A stretch of 64,000 bases of DNA, from positions 20,224 through 84,223 of the forward strand of contig JACCGJ010014956.1 of the NCBI GenBank assembly GCA_013407085.1. The letters are read 5' to 3'. This stretch comes from Atriophallophorus winterbourni (Eukaryota; Platyhelminthes; Trematoda; Plagiorchiida; Microphallidae). The notes under the pieces were generated by a model, which made no database searches, was not told the origin of the DNA, and worked only from the letters and a program-made list of their open reading frames with translations. A program made the translations under genes and the position numbers. This document shows positions 1 through 11,226 of the stretch, one piece after another. How positions within the stretch are numbered: the stretch's first letter is position 1; every line of letters begins with the position of its first letter.

Positions 1-485
1 GAGGGTGTCATCTAGCTAGCCCAAAACTAGAAACATAAATCTCACTTCTTTATTCTTTTTCCTATGTTTTACATTGTTCGCTGTATAATTGCTTGGAAAT
101 GTGTTTCAAGATTGCAATGGACAGTTGTGATGCACCCCCTCTAAATCATAGCTAATACATTGGTTTCTGCTAATCATTCAGATTGTAGTGTACAATCTAT
201 TGAAATATATTACCGTTGTTATGTGTTGCCTGTGTTACTTTAGCGCTTGCAACTTGCGCGCATTTGGGGTTCGGAAATTTTCGCTCCATTTGGTTTTTGT
301 TGCTTGTCCTTGTTGTTCTCTTCGTCATTTGTCTTCCTCCCCTGGTTCCTTCGCTTGGGTACGGAATCGCGTTCACTTTGCTCTCGCTTGTGCTCAATCA
401 TTACCATTAACGCAATCTGAATGTGACTCGCATACGCCACCGGTATATTCAACCCCACTCGTATAATCACTTGTTTACTACACAG

Positions 486-696
486 GAGAATTTGATTGGC
501 GATTTGTTGGATATCGATCTTGGCGGGAGAAATATGCCGTACGAATCGTCTGCTTCGCAAATCGGAAGTTCTTTAATGACAGCCCCATCCAGCAGTGCCG
601 TGGCGGATCTCTTAGGCGATGGTTTAGATGATTTGTTACCGGTCAGTGGCACAGGACCCCATGAACCGAGTGGTGCTGGGCCCTCGCAATCCACTG
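486..696 (+). CDS. Beta-adaptin exon: hinge with clathrin-box-like acidic segments
   Basis: Acceptor ACACAG before 486 and donor GTATGT after 696; ends in phase 1 (split Gly codon). It encodes 70 residues rich in Asp, Leu, Ser and Pro, with ENLIGDLLDIDLGG at the start and DLLGDGLDDLLPV in the middle. This is the flexible linker that in the family carries clathrin-binding LLDLD-type motifs. It is the first exon inside the window; nothing coding was recognised in 1-485, which reads as intron. Confidence 0.88.
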
Positions 697-3600
697 GTAT
701 GTGTTCTCGCTGTTCTGTTGGTGTTGTGTTCTATGTATGTATGTCTCTATGCATGTGTGAAATCAAAGGTTTTACCCAGACAAAGTGGGTTATGTTACCG
801 ACAGGTTGCCCAGGGCTGGAAACTAAAGGCAAGAATAATAATTCGACTCGTCAATCCATGAACTAGAAAACGCAGACACCAATAGACAATCGAATGTTCT
901 GAGTGACGGCTTCTTGTTCGTTTCATTGGATTCACCAACGTGCCATCCGATACGCTTTGGTTCCCGTTTCCGTTTTTCACGCACAACTATCCTCACATCA
1001 GCGAATATGTAGTATTCTGAAACGGATTCGTATTTAGCGAAAAGCGGATATTATTCGATTAAGGTTAACCCCTCGCTCCGGACACCAAATGCGATATTCA
1101 AAACACCAGCCATCAGAAAACTGATTGTATTATCCGTAGGTATGTGCAGCGAACCCCGTGCTAAATTGATTTGCCACCGGTAGTAAGCTGCATGCGAAAT
1201 TACGCTGAAGTCTCACTGCTGTTGCTAGTTTTCTTTCTCATATCTCTCTAGGCTCGGGTGACCTGACCATATCTCAGCCCACGTGCAGTTTATGACTGTG
1301 CCGCGCTTTCCTAGATCAGGCTTGTGATTTCGTATATACATACAGGTATGCGAAGTTACGAGTGACGTGTCACTGTGTACGGGGGAAATCGCTACGTACA
1401 GTGTCCAATCTAATCAGTGCAAGGCGCTCACACTCCACTCGTCTCTCCTCATTATCGTGATCGTCTTCTAAACCTACCGTTGATTGTTTGCAAAACACTT
1501 GTTGTTGTTCGTGGGTCTTTCTATAGACAAGTCGTTCAGATACACGTGGTCAACGCCTATCTTTCATTTCACCAGCACAGATCCGAACAGGCTGGCTGCT
1601 TTCTCAATATTCGCCTTTACTCGATTTCTGTTTGGATGCGATGGGGGATTATTACTGTTGTAGCCACAAGGAAAAATAAAATCCAGGTGGATGCGTTACA
1701 CTTGTGTTCATAACTTCTTACCAGGTGCACCTGGCTGTCTGATGTTGGCGTGGATTGCATCATGAGTTGTATGGCGGCGTAGCACCGATACTGGTTATCA
1801 CTGTCGTGCTGTGTTTGATAGTGAACATACCTGGATGGCAAGGTATTTGAAAATATTCGAGACCGATTTGGAGTCCATAATCATAGAAAGAAAGTTTGCA
1901 ATGAATCGGTTAAAGCAGGTTTTTGGTAACGTTTCGTTTCTAAACACCGAAACTTCGTCAGACAAAGGTTGTCGGTACGTACAGGGCTCAGGTTTAAATG
2001 GCATTTTCTTGACCAATTTTGAGTTATATAAGAAAGACAGGTGAGATCTAGGCAATTAATCACATTTCCTACGTGCTTGGTTAATCCCGAAATTGTTTAT
2101 TTAGTGTGCAGGTGCGAACGGCGTCCGCTAGTCCACTGCCTACGTAATCCATGTGCACATTAGGTGTTATGCACGTTAATCCTTATCCGTTGCAGATAAG
2201 AAGTGGTTCATATTTAGACAAATTGCTACACCGTTGATGATTTGGTGTCCACTTAAGTTTGTACGATCCTTCAAGGTCATATCGGAGTTGAGTGACTTCT
2301 AAAGCGCTTGTAGTGTCAACATTCGGGAACAAGGAGCTTACGTTAATGATAACTATCATTTCATCCTCTGCAATTGTTATGGTACTTGAGCGACGAACAA
2401 AATATGCTTTGCGCTAGGGAAAACGTACATAGGAAACGAGTATGAAAGCAACCTCGCAATCCCAGTGAATAAGCATCTCTGATTAGAAGTTTTTGAGTTT
2501 GGTCTAATATTATTGGCTAGTCTAACTGCGCACATCCTGCTATTGCAAGGAATCCAATCGATTAGACAGGATTCGGCACGTGAATTTAGCACTATATCAA
2601 CACCCGCTACAGAATCACCAGAGCAGCGCAAAAAGTAACGAGTTGAAAGGTTTGGCGCAGTAAGTTCGGTAATTATAGACGGATCATATAAGCGCGTTTC
2701 CGATAAACAGCAAACATCAATAGATAGACTATCTAAGGTAAGAGCCAGTGCAGCTTGCTGGCCTATTTGTCTGATAGTTCTGACATTCATGGCTCCGATG
2801 TGAGCAGAGGTCTGTGGTTTCAGAAAGTGATCTGTAAATTCGCGAACAGAAAATGTTCCAACATGTTCAGCGGGGTCTTTTCTAAAGCTGGGATTGACAG
2901 ACGGAGAGTTGCTAAGAGTGGATGGGAGGAAGGGTCAGAAACAGTTTGAAGAGTAGGGCCAGCAGTAGCTTGTTTTCGCTTACCCGCCCTGCTGAATGCA
3001 GCAGGTAAGGCGACCCTGTTTATCGTGCGCGACGGCCGATGCACTATGGAGTTGGGTTTCGTAGTAATCGTCATGGTTGTATGCGGGCTGGGATACTACC
3101 AGGTCGCCCATGCCTAGACAGGTAAATAATTAGGGTTCTCGACCAAAGCCTTTGGCTAAAAAGCCTGACCCACAAGGCAGCGGGTTAGGTTTAGACCGTG
3201 TTCGTCTGACCTCTATCCATTGACCTTCCTGGTATGAGTGACTCTGATGGTGCTCGGAGAGCACCACCCAGCATAGCTCAATAGGTCATAGAGGTACACA
3301 AACCATCGCACCACGTTAAGGTCCAGTCTCAGCGCGATGGATTAGTTTACCGGTGCATATGTATGCGAAAAAGATTGGTTTCGAGAGGTATGTATTTCGT
3401 TGTTTTCAGCACCGTGCTACCGCAGCCGGTGGAAACTATATGATTATGTGGCCTACGTAGCACTTAGACGTCTATGTGTGCTAAACCATCTTCCCCCATG
3501 TGGTTTTGTTAGGTTCAGTCGCTTTTGAGGTTCCACCTTTCCCCATATCATTTAGAATATTTTACTATGCCATGGTTGTATGGGAGTTAAGCACTTGTTA

Positions 3601-6600
3601 CCAGTGTAATGCTGTCTATGATGATGGACTAAGATGGCCATCTTTTGTTTATTGTGTTGTTGCTTGGTCTCCTTTTAGAACGTTTCTTTCCTTTCGTCAT
3701 TTCGAACGCTTCTAGGCCCTCATTCTACGTTGATTTGTTTCCCTATCTGAAACTCAATATCGCGGTTATTATTGCCATCAACAGCTTCATACTATCTAAG
3801 CTGTTGTTGTCCAACGAGATAGAACGCAATACTCGTTGTGCTTCAGGGTTCTAAAGACTCACCCGATAATTGCTATGACCTGACGCGGTTCTCGTGTCAA
3901 TCCAGGCAACGTGACCTCTTGGTGTTCATTCTGCTCTGAACACATCCACAAATCAGCGAATACTTGTCTTGACTTCTACTGATTCTCATGTTGTGACTTA
4001 TCCACTTGCTGATTCGAGCTTCGATTTTTTGTACGATGCGCTGTGTTCACACCTTGGTTGTCATGGTCAGAGAGGTTAGACTTCTCTGTGTAAATCGTTT
4101 CTTTAGATTACCGGTTTGTGTTAATTATGCAAGAATTTGTGCCCAGTTCACAGCATTCCATTCACATGATGGTGTGCTTCCTGTTCAGTGGATCAATATC
4201 AATTGAGTTCGCTTGAGTCCATTTTGTGGCCCGTTATGCTTGCTACCACCTATATTTTTATTGAGCTTCATTGCTGCTTCTAAACTTCGTCTGCTCGTGG
4301 GTGAATTGCTTAAACGAAAGTCTCGGACGAGGCAGGCTAACCTGTTGTATGTCTTGAAGCCATCATTGCTTTTATTTCCTGTTGTATATCTTTCCAAGTA
4401 GGTGGATTACGAAATTTGCTTCCTAATATCATAATTTCTCTTCTAACTATCTAGCTATCTTATTCCACAGAATTAGCAACCTCGTTAGCCTGACAACTTA
4501 GCCCATGTGAATTTCGTTTTTTTTATTTCATCAATTTGGCTCATTCAGAATCGCTATAACAGTGGACACTTTTGTTGAACCTTTTGTGTTGCTCTTTGAA
4601 GCCTTTCACGAGTATCTCTGCCTGCTTACTGTTGATATTTTCAGGTTTCGGTGCTACCACTTCCAACGTGGATGACCTAGCTGATATCTTCGGTGGTCTT
4701 GGTTCCTCTGGAGCTAGTGCCGTGACCGCTTCGAAATACATTCCTCCCATGACTGTGTGGCTGGAAGCGACTCGTGGAAAAGGCTTGGAGATCCAAGGCA
4801 CCTTTAGTCGCGAGTGCGGTTTGATTGGGATGAAATTACAATTGACCAATAACGCGCTGTCTCCGATGACTGATTTCGCGATTATATTCAACCGAAACAG
4901 TTTCGGCTTGACTCCCGCTCAACCGCTACAAGTCGCCACTCCTTTGCTACCACGACAGTCTATAACTGTCACGTTACCGTTATCCACCAATGGTTCTGTT
5001 GCCAAGTGCGATCCGTTGATGAATTTGCAGGTAAATGTTTTGCTTGCAATCCATAAATTTGTAATCTACTCTTCGAATCCCCTCCCATTTGATTGTATAC
5101 TATCGTAATGTCATCTTAACTAATGTATCATGGATCTGTCGTCAACTTGATTGTGTAAATCGTACTCACTCGTTGATCTATCAATTTACTGACCGCTGGT
5201 AAAAGCACGTAACTCGAACTTCCATGCATGAATAACATTCGGAATCTTATCCCAGGCTCCTAGTTATAGTGTGCACGGATGTGCAATCGTGCAGCATTTC
5301 TGTGCTGTGCGGCTAACATCGTTCTAAATTGATTGGCCAACGGTAGTGAGCTGCATGCTGAAACACGCTGTAGTCTCACTACCATTCCCCCCTCATATCT
5401 GTCTAGGCCTGGGCAACCTGACAGTATCTCAGCCCACGTGCAGTCTCTGACTGTGCGGCACTTTGCCTGGATCGGGCTTGTGCTTTCATACATACATACT
5501 CCTAGTTATTGTCTGAATCTCGAATCTAGAGTCGTCTGTCTGATTAACTAAGTGGGCTGAGATGGTTGAGTTTTCCCAGACTTAGACATATTCTTGAAAA
5601 AGTGCAAGTGGTCAAGAGACTGCTACGAGTTGTTGCATATGGATGGCCTATTGCCTGTGCTTTTCAAAAGTATCGCATGATTGCACAGGTGTTATGCGGT
5701 GTCGCACGACATCAGAGACTGTTTATAGACGTTGGACACCTACCATACTCTCACATCCCATTCATTCACCCCCAATGCTCGGATGAACAGTACATGTGTA
5801 TAACGCAGGTGGCGTCATTTTAATTGAGTGTTATCGGTAATGTGCTGCGCACTGTCATCATCCTTTCTTATATATCTGTCTAATTCTTAGCAGCCTGTCC
5901 GACTATGAGCTTTTTTGTGCTTTCATGGATCCTCCCATCAAAATAAACTTTTTCTCTGTTCACTAATTGTTTTGCACGGATGTGCAATCGTGCAGTACTT
6001 CTGTGCTGTGCGGCTAACATCGTGCTAAATTGATTGGCCAACGGTAGTGAGCTGCATGCGAGTAAACGCTGGAGTCTCGCTACCATTTCTATTTCTATTT
6101 CCCCCCTCATATCTGTCTAGGCCTGGGCAACCTGACAGTATCTCGGCCCACATGCAGTCTCTGACTGTGTGGCACTTGGCCTGGATCAGGCTTGTGCTTT
6201 CATACATACATACTAATTGTTATATGAATTTGTTAGCCGATCCGGCAGCTTAGGCTGTTTATATCTGAGCTGCTTGCATATGTTTTCTTCGTCGGTTTGT
6301 TTTCAGATTGCAGTCAAGAACAATGTGGATGTGTTTTACTTCGCCACGCTCGTACCTCTGCACATCCTTTTTGTGGAATTCGGTGAATTGGCAAAAAATG
6401 TTTTTCTAACCACCTGGAAAGCGATACCTAGCGAGAACGAGAAGCAGTTCAATTTGGAAGAAATCCACTTGAATGCAGGTATTCACATTGGCCACGATTT
6501 GCTATTTTGTACATTCATTGTGGCTCAAGCACTTTACGGATAATAACATCAATCATAACGACCGAAAATGATAGCTTGCCGGTTAGATGCATGATATCAT

Positions 6601-8462
6601 CAGTTCCCTACCATGAAGCCCATATTATTATTTACCTTTGTGGAAACATAACCATGATACAACTTGTTATGATGAAGCGGATGATACAGTAGTAGAGGTG
6701 TTGTTCTTAACCCAACGGTTGGGAAAGCAGAACAAATCTGGAAGGGAGCGTTTGAACGAAAGTCCAGTGTTCAATCTTCAATGTTTCTTGATCGTGGACA
6801 TGGTTTGTATTTAAAGGTGTCAACGAGTGCAAGTACGGTTTAGTCCCGGAAAATAGTGGGTTGCTGGGTTAGAATAAAGCAATCAAAAAAACAACGGATA
6901 CGTAGGTGAGAATGAATGAATGCACAAGCCTGATCCAGGCAAAGTGCCGCACAGTCAGAGACTGCACGTGGGCTAAGATACTGTCAGGTTGCCCAGGCCT
7001 AGACAGATATGAGGGAGAAATAGAAATGGTAGCGAGACTCCAGCGTATTTCAGCATGCAGCTCACTACCGTTGGCTCACTACCGTAGGTGAGTGCATAGC
7101 AGGATCAATGGGAGTTCGTTTCCAGTGTTCGGCATGACTCACACAACACAACTGCGCCCATTTTACGAACCTAATTGCATTAGCATGCTCTTTCGTTTCT
7201 CGGAGAATGTTCGCTGTGGCCTGTTAGCATGCTGGAGGAGATCATCAGATGATGATGAGATTACTCGCTCATATGAAAAATCCTTCAATTTATTTCAGGT
7301 CGGAATACCGTCATTTGACCACCCTTGAGTCACTGTAACGAAGGGCCACGACGCCTGTTGCCGGGCGAAAATTTCGCGCACATGGGCTGATCCACAGCCA
7401 GATTGCCTAGGAGACGTGCTAAATTGATTTGCTAGCGGTTGTGAGGTGCATGCAAATACACGCTGGAGTCTCACTGCCATTGCTATTTTCCTTTCCCATA
7501 TCTGTCTAGGCCTAGGCAGCCTGCCAGTATCTTTGTCAGTGCGGTACTTTGCCTGGATCAAACTTGTGATTTCATACCATACCATACGAAACGGGATATC
7601 ACCTATCGGTAATCATCATCGGAAAATATCGTTGGTGTTCATGGTTTAGCCATTTGCTATCTGGTGGCAAATATTTCGCTCCCTTTCCCCGTGTATTGTC
7701 TCGCATTTCGCTTCTTGATGCACATAGCCATCAGGCTTTGTCATATCCATAACACTGCTTGGTCTCCTCTGACTGCCGCAAGGTTTTACAATTGTCCAGT
7801 ACTTTTGTGCTGATTTTCGCGTTGATTGAATGAACACGCTACAGTCTCGCTCACATTATTTCTTGGGCGTGGGCAAGCTGTCTATGAACTTGTAGTGTAT
7901 TTTGCCTTACTCGATTTCTGCTTGCGTATATGTACATACATGTCTTTTTTTTATCGTGATATCACCTTCATCAACGACAACGATGTTCTGCATTTAATCG
8001 GCTCTTCTCGCCCATTTTTATTTGCTAAATCCACCTCAACCATGACATCCCTGATACTCCTACACTAAACGCCGTTGCTACGACGATATGTAGTTTGTGT
8101 TTTGGAGACGTAGCCGGGCAAGCCGTTGCTAATCAACAATTTTAACCGAGGAATACTTGCTATAAAATCTCAGGTTAATTCTCAGTCATTCGTTTACACA
8201 CACACACAGCTTAATCATTGCACCATTTCCCATGGGATGCTGTTACCGTTTTCGTTTAATTGTGGTGAATATTTTCGTTTGTTTTACAGACCAGTGTAGT
8301 GGGAAGTTGCAAATGAACAACATCTTTACGACCACCATCAGTCACGTTGAGGGCCAAGATATGTTGTATCTGGCTATGAAGACGACCAACAATATTTTGG
8401 TGCTTGCAGAGCTGAAACTTCAGCCCGGTAACCCAACACTGACGGTCAGTTTCCCGTGTTAA
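486..8462 (+). CDS. Beta-adaptin (AP-1/AP-2 complex beta subunit), C-terminal part, four exons
   Basis: Large beta subunit of a clathrin adaptor complex (AP-1 at trans-Golgi/endosomes, AP-2 at the plasma membrane; many invertebrates share one beta subunit). It binds clathrin and accessory proteins through its hinge and C-terminal ear. Visible exons are 486-696, 4645-5030, 6307-6478 and 8290-8462; junction phases are 1, 0 and 1 and all fit. The first exon is hinge (ENLIGDLLDIDLGG; a GDLL-type acidic repeat recurs as VADLLGDGLDDLL). The next three are the ear: PMTDFAIIFNRNSFGLTP, a DVFYF block, ILFVEFGEL, TTWKAIPSENE, then VEGQDMLY and LAELKLQPGNP. The N-terminal trunk is upstream of the window. 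The ear looks slightly closer to AP1B1 than AP2B1 (PLHILFVE), but a single shared subunit is equally possible. The family is certain; the paralogue is not. The C-terminus is short (see exon 4). Confidence 0.95.
1158..1346 (+). mobile_element. SINE with CATA tail, copy 1
   Basis: Begins with TGCTAAATTGATTTGCC, followed by a GGTAGTAAGCTGCATGC block, a CTCTCTAGGCTCGGGTGACC block and a 3' end ATCAGGCTTGTGATTTCG that runs into TATATACATACA. It matches the better preserved copies at 5268 and 5973 throughout, but lacks their first 50 bases or so. Confidence 0.8.
1855..2000 (-). repeat. Dispersed repeat of about 150 bp, copy 1
   Basis: The reverse complement contains GTCTGACGAAGTTTC, GAAACGTTACC and CGATTCATTGCAAAC and aligns along its length with plus-strand 13535-13690 and with 10440-10570. 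There is no coding sense or terminal repeat; possibly part of a transposon 3' end. Confidence 0.6.
2377..3350 (-). mobile_element. LINE 5' end: leader, ORF start and endonuclease fragment
   Basis: On the minus strand a noncoding leader (about 3350-3075) precedes an ATG at 3074 opening a short basic ORF (MTITTKPNSIVHRPSRTINR). A frame change near 2815 then leads into 2790-2450, which reads NVRTIRQIGQQAALAL, LSIDVCCLSETRLYDPS and GVDIVLN. This is the start of an apurinic-type endonuclease domain of a non-LTR retrotransposon; in that family the CLSETR Glu is catalytic. The element is truncated before the reverse transcriptase. The leader just upstream of the ATG contains a block shared with the SINE (3083-3121). 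Confidence 0.8.
4645..5030 (+). CDS. Beta-adaptin exon: end of hinge and start of the ear (beta sandwich)
   Basis: Acceptor TTTTCAG before 4645 and donor GTAAAT after 5030. The first two bases complete the Gly codon split from the previous exon; it ends on a codon boundary after MNLQ. DLADIFGGLGSS is linker. The ear follows: VWLEATRGKGLEIQGTF, PMTDFAIIFNRNSFGLTP, then polar strands up to LPLSTNGSVAKCDPLMNLQ. Spacing matches vertebrate beta ears without gaps of note. Confidence 0.94.
5268..5498 (+). mobile_element. SINE with CATA tail, copy 2, with 11-bp target-site duplication
   Basis: Full-length-looking copy of about 230 bp in an adaptin intron. It starts near GTGCACGGATGTGCAATCG and ends in CATACATACA. 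CTCCTAGTTAT stands directly before it (5257-5267) and directly after it (5499-5509). A perfect 11-bp duplication plus a simple-repeat tail indicates retroposition. No clear tRNA-type A and B boxes were found. Confidence 0.88.
5973..6213 (+). mobile_element. SINE with CATA tail, copy 3, with target-site duplication
   Basis: Same 5' start (GCACGGATGTGCAATCGTGC) and body as copy 2, close in sequence. Flanked by CTAATTGTT upstream (5963-5972) and downstream (6213-6221). A young copy, since both flanks are still intact. Confidence 0.88.
6307..6478 (+). CDS. Beta-adaptin exon: ear to platform subdomain
   Basis: Acceptor TTTTCAG before 6307 and donor GTATTC after 6478; enters in phase 0 and leaves in phase 1. 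Encodes IAVKNNVDVFYFATLVPL, then ILFVEFGEL, VFLTTWKAIPSENEKQF and IHLNA. The TTWK..P.ENE stretch is a hallmark of the beta-adaptin C-terminal platform that binds accessory proteins. Confidence 0.95.
6909..7086 (-). mobile_element. SINE with CATA tail, copy 4 (reverse)
   Basis: Plus strand reads GCACAAGCCTGATCCAGGC, CACGTGGGCTAAGATACTG, GGTTGCCCAGGCCTAGACAG and CAGCATGCAGCTCACTACCG, the reverse complement of copies 2 and 3. The tail side carries GAATGAATGAATG rather than clean CATA. Confidence 0.82.
7408..7590 (+). mobile_element. SINE with CATA tail, copy 5, 5' truncated
   Basis: Starts at GTGCTAAATTGATTTGC, then GGTTGTGAGGTGCATGC, CTGTCTAGGCCTAGGCAGCC and TGCCTGGATCAAACTTGTG, with a tail of CATACCATACCATACG. 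A segment of about 15 bp around the ACGTGCAG motif is missing. Confidence 0.8.
7795..7950 (+). mobile_element. SINE with CATA tail, copy 6, strongly decayed
   Basis: Order and spacing of CAGTACTTTTGTGCTG, ACGCTACAGTCTCGCT, GGGCGTGGGCAAGCTG, TTTTGCCT and TATATGTACATACATG follow the SINE. Many substitutions and gaps. Confidence 0.55.
8290..8462 (+). CDS. Beta-adaptin last recognised exon, short C-terminus
   Basis: Acceptor GTTTTACAG before 8290; two bases complete the Asp codon. Encodes LQMNNIFTTT, VEGQDMLYLAMKTTNN and LAELKLQPGNPTLTVSFPC, then TAA at 8460-8462. Vertebrate betas continue about 19-20 residues beyond this point (the RAPEV...ILKN tail). So either the fluke protein ends early, or a tiny intron removes the stop: possible donors GTCAGT (8445) or GTGTTA (8456) face a good acceptor at 8491-8492 (pyrimidine run then TTGTAG). 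Neither spliced version gives a clear family tail, so the stop is annotated. Confidence 0.88.
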
Positions 8463-9714
8463 TCCTCAACTGTTTTCTTCTTGTTGTTGTAGGGCGCTAC
8501 CTGCCTCCCTGGTTATGGTGACTTATGGTATCTGAGTCATTGCCCTCAGCTCGATCTTTGTTAGTAGAGGTCAATTTATCGGTATTTCCGTGGTCTCTCG
8601 GCATCGTGTTTAGTAGCGTCGTTGAAAAGTCTATGCAAAATTTTTACTCGAGCCAATGGCGAAAACGCATTCATATTTTATTTCGAGGATTGTGGTCGCA
8701 TTTTCAATTCATCCAGATCAAGTATATTTCCTTAAATCAACTATGAAACATCGGTTGTTTCTATTCGGCACATTGCTTCGCCGTTCTAATCGGAACGATA
8801 AATGGAAGCCCAATGCGGCCTTTCATTTGGTTGTTCACTGTCAAAGACAGAAATACAAATACCGTTGTGTGACACCCACCCCCATACAACCACGAATTCC
8901 GAAATAACTAGGTTATGTGACTTGGAAATCCACGTGATATTCGGTATAAGAACACTGGGTTGACGCGCTTATTCCTCGACTGGATTTTGTATCCATTCCG
9001 GTCTTATTGAAGCGATATGAGCACGCTCGTTTTCCAACACCTTTCGCTGTCATGCTCATAGCGCCCCGCCAGTTCTGTCTTTGAGAATAATCATACAAAC
9101 ACTACCAGTGCGTATTCAACAAGCACCTCTAATTTTTTTTCGGTATTTCACAGCGCTGAAGATCGTCCAGTGAAATGTGTTCTAAAATGGTGAACAGTCA
9201 CCCCACCCCACCCCATCGGGTTGCAACGGGCATGTGAGGAAAGCCTCCGGATTCATTTTCACTTGTTTCCTCACAACGTGTCGCGAAGACATGACTACTG
9301 CATCCTAAGCACCGTTGAGGCGATTGCTATCAAAATCTGTAGGCCTAACTTGTACATTGGCCAACAGAAATACCTTTTGAACTAGTTTGAGTATTATCAT
9401 ATGACAGATCCGTTTTTCATTTCTTCAAAGTATGTCTTGTAGATATTTCGTGTGAAATACTGAAAAGCACACCCTTCGCTCTAATCCAGTGTTTCGTTCA
9501 CACGAACGGGAATTCTTAGTCAAACCTATGTGATTCTTATCTCTCGGTGTGATTAATCATTATGATCAAAAGTTGCACGATCTTATTATTTCAATTTCCG
9601 TCTTTTTATCTCTCCCACTCGCATATGCATATCGTCATATCCAAGAGCAGATATAGCTGAATGTAGATCACGTCGCCGGCGTGCTACTGACACCGACTGA
9701 CTGCTGCCGGAGAG

Positions 9715-9830
9715 ATTACCAAATCAGACTGTTTAGTCATTCTGGCAGCTGCTGAGCATGAAACCATAATGCGTTTGTGATGTGCATCCATGGTCAATAC
9801 CGACCAAAGGAGACCGACAACAACATATCA
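9715..9830 (+). mobile_element. LINE 3' end fragment
   Basis: CTGTTTAGTCATTC, GAGCATGAAACCATAATG, GATGTGCATCCATGGTC and ATACCGACC follow the last codons and short 3' tail of the LINE seen better at 31560-31670. Confidence 0.7.
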
Positions 9831-10439
9831 GATCTGGTTGTAAGGTTTCTGCAGTCGGAGCTGCTACCCAATGAGCGTAATAACGCTTGTCTGATGCAGA
9901 GCTGGTAGACCTTGGTTCCTGGAGCAGTTGTAAAACATGCCCGATCGATATTTTTGTTTTGCTGTTTCGTATTTCTCGCTTCGCTTTCAATGCGTTCGTT
10001 TCAGCTCTCGTTGAAGTCCAAAGTGATGGATGTCTATCCATTCGTGCAAGCTGCGTTCGAGGCTATTTTGAAATGCTAGTTGCTGCGTTATTTTATTCGC
10101 TTCGCGGTAGTCCAGACGTTCGCGGGACTTTCAAATGCTTTTCTTCGCTCTTTTCGTGTTCATGACTTTGTTCGTTGTTTTCTTTTCCTCGTGCTTGTCG
10201 TTTATCTATTTTATATCCGTATTTGTTGTTCTCGGGTATCCGCTTCCTTTCGCCTCAACTAATTTTCTCTCTACAATTAATGAATCTTTTAAAGCAAATT
10301 GGTCGTTTTCATGAGTGCATGGTTCTATTTGTGCTGAATGTGCTCGCCAATTATGATCCTTGTGCTCACGTGCCTTACTATAGGCTGTTTAGCGCTAAGG
10401 TTACAAAACGCATGATGATGAATGGAATGTTTCCGTCCT

Positions 10440-10570
10440 GACTATCACCCTTAGTCAGACGAAGCTTCTGTGTTAGAAGCGAAGCATTACCCCAAAAATG
10501 ATTTAACCGACTGCATACGAATTTTCTTTCATGATGACTACACGGTCGGTTCCATACATGTTCCAATCAA
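10440..10570 (+). repeat. Dispersed repeat of about 150 bp, copy 2
   Basis: CACCCTTAGTCAGACGAAGC, TTCTGTGTTAGAAGCGAAG and TTTCTTTCATGATGAC align with the copies at 1855-2000 (reverse) and 13535-13690. It has diverged. Confidence 0.5.
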
Positions 10571-11220
10571 TTGCAGAATTTCGTCCTCTTTCCGTTTCAT
10601 TCGGTGTATTAGTGTATCGTGGTGAATTCGTCCTTTATGTTTATCAATACTGAGACCTTTGAAGTATTCACAACTTTGATCACAGTGGTCCACAATGGAA
10701 GGACTGAACTCGAGTTACAAGATCGACATTTGCGAAGGGATATTCGATCGATCGCCTTACCTAAACGCAGAATGAGTATCAGTCAAAGGTGTCAGTGTGA
10801 CAATAACGCTTCGTGTGGCTGCAATATTTCTGTGCTGCACATGACTATCACTGTGCTAGCTTGATTGTCTTTTGGATCCCCGGTTTCCCTAAGTGTCCTG
10901 ACCCGAGTGGTTCTGGGGACGCCACTTTGTACCCAAATTCCCAAGACTCTTCATGACTCGTGGACGATAGTCGATGCACCCCATGCTCTCCCTGCGCGGA
11001 GCTCGCCTCTGATCGTCGAGCGTGGGCTGCTGCAATCCGCGACATCAACGAAGCCGACTCATCCTCCTGGAGGAGATAGTCGCACAAAAGAAAGAATAAG
11101 GAGTGTCCTGATAGCATCTCATCCTACATATAATCAATCACACCAGGCTTGTGACTTTTATATACACGTGAATGAAGCCAGATATTAGAGACGACTGCGC
11201 GCCGTGAAGTGGTCGACCGA

Positions 11221-11226
11221 TTTATT
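11221..11226 (-). terminator. Candidate polyadenylation signal of the 2DBD nuclear receptor
   Basis: TTTATT on the plus strand is AATAAA on the minus strand, about 750 bases after the receptor stop codon. It is the first such hexamer seen downstream of the stop. No cDNA evidence, so tentative. Confidence 0.35.

Larger units (their letters stand above)
697..4644 (+). other. Intron of the adaptin gene with SINE and LINE fragments
   Basis: Holds a weak minus-oriented SINE fragment (about 732-826), a SINE copy (1158-1346), one copy of a 150-bp dispersed repeat (about 1855-2000) and a LINE 5' end (about 2377-3350). A stretch near 3530-3630 shares CCCCATATCAT and GTGTAATGCTGTCTATGATG with 34740-34820, so it is also repetitive. 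The remaining 3640-4640 shows nothing recognised. Confidence 0.7.

Noticed and set aside
423..866. 147-codon plus frame beginning at 423
   Set aside because: Only 486-696 is coding; the ends run into intron on both sides of good splice sites.
5880..7091. Several short frames with the phrase TSLIQAKC and ILSGCPGLDR
   Set aside because: These are chance translations of the SINE; the phrase recurs in every copy in either strand.
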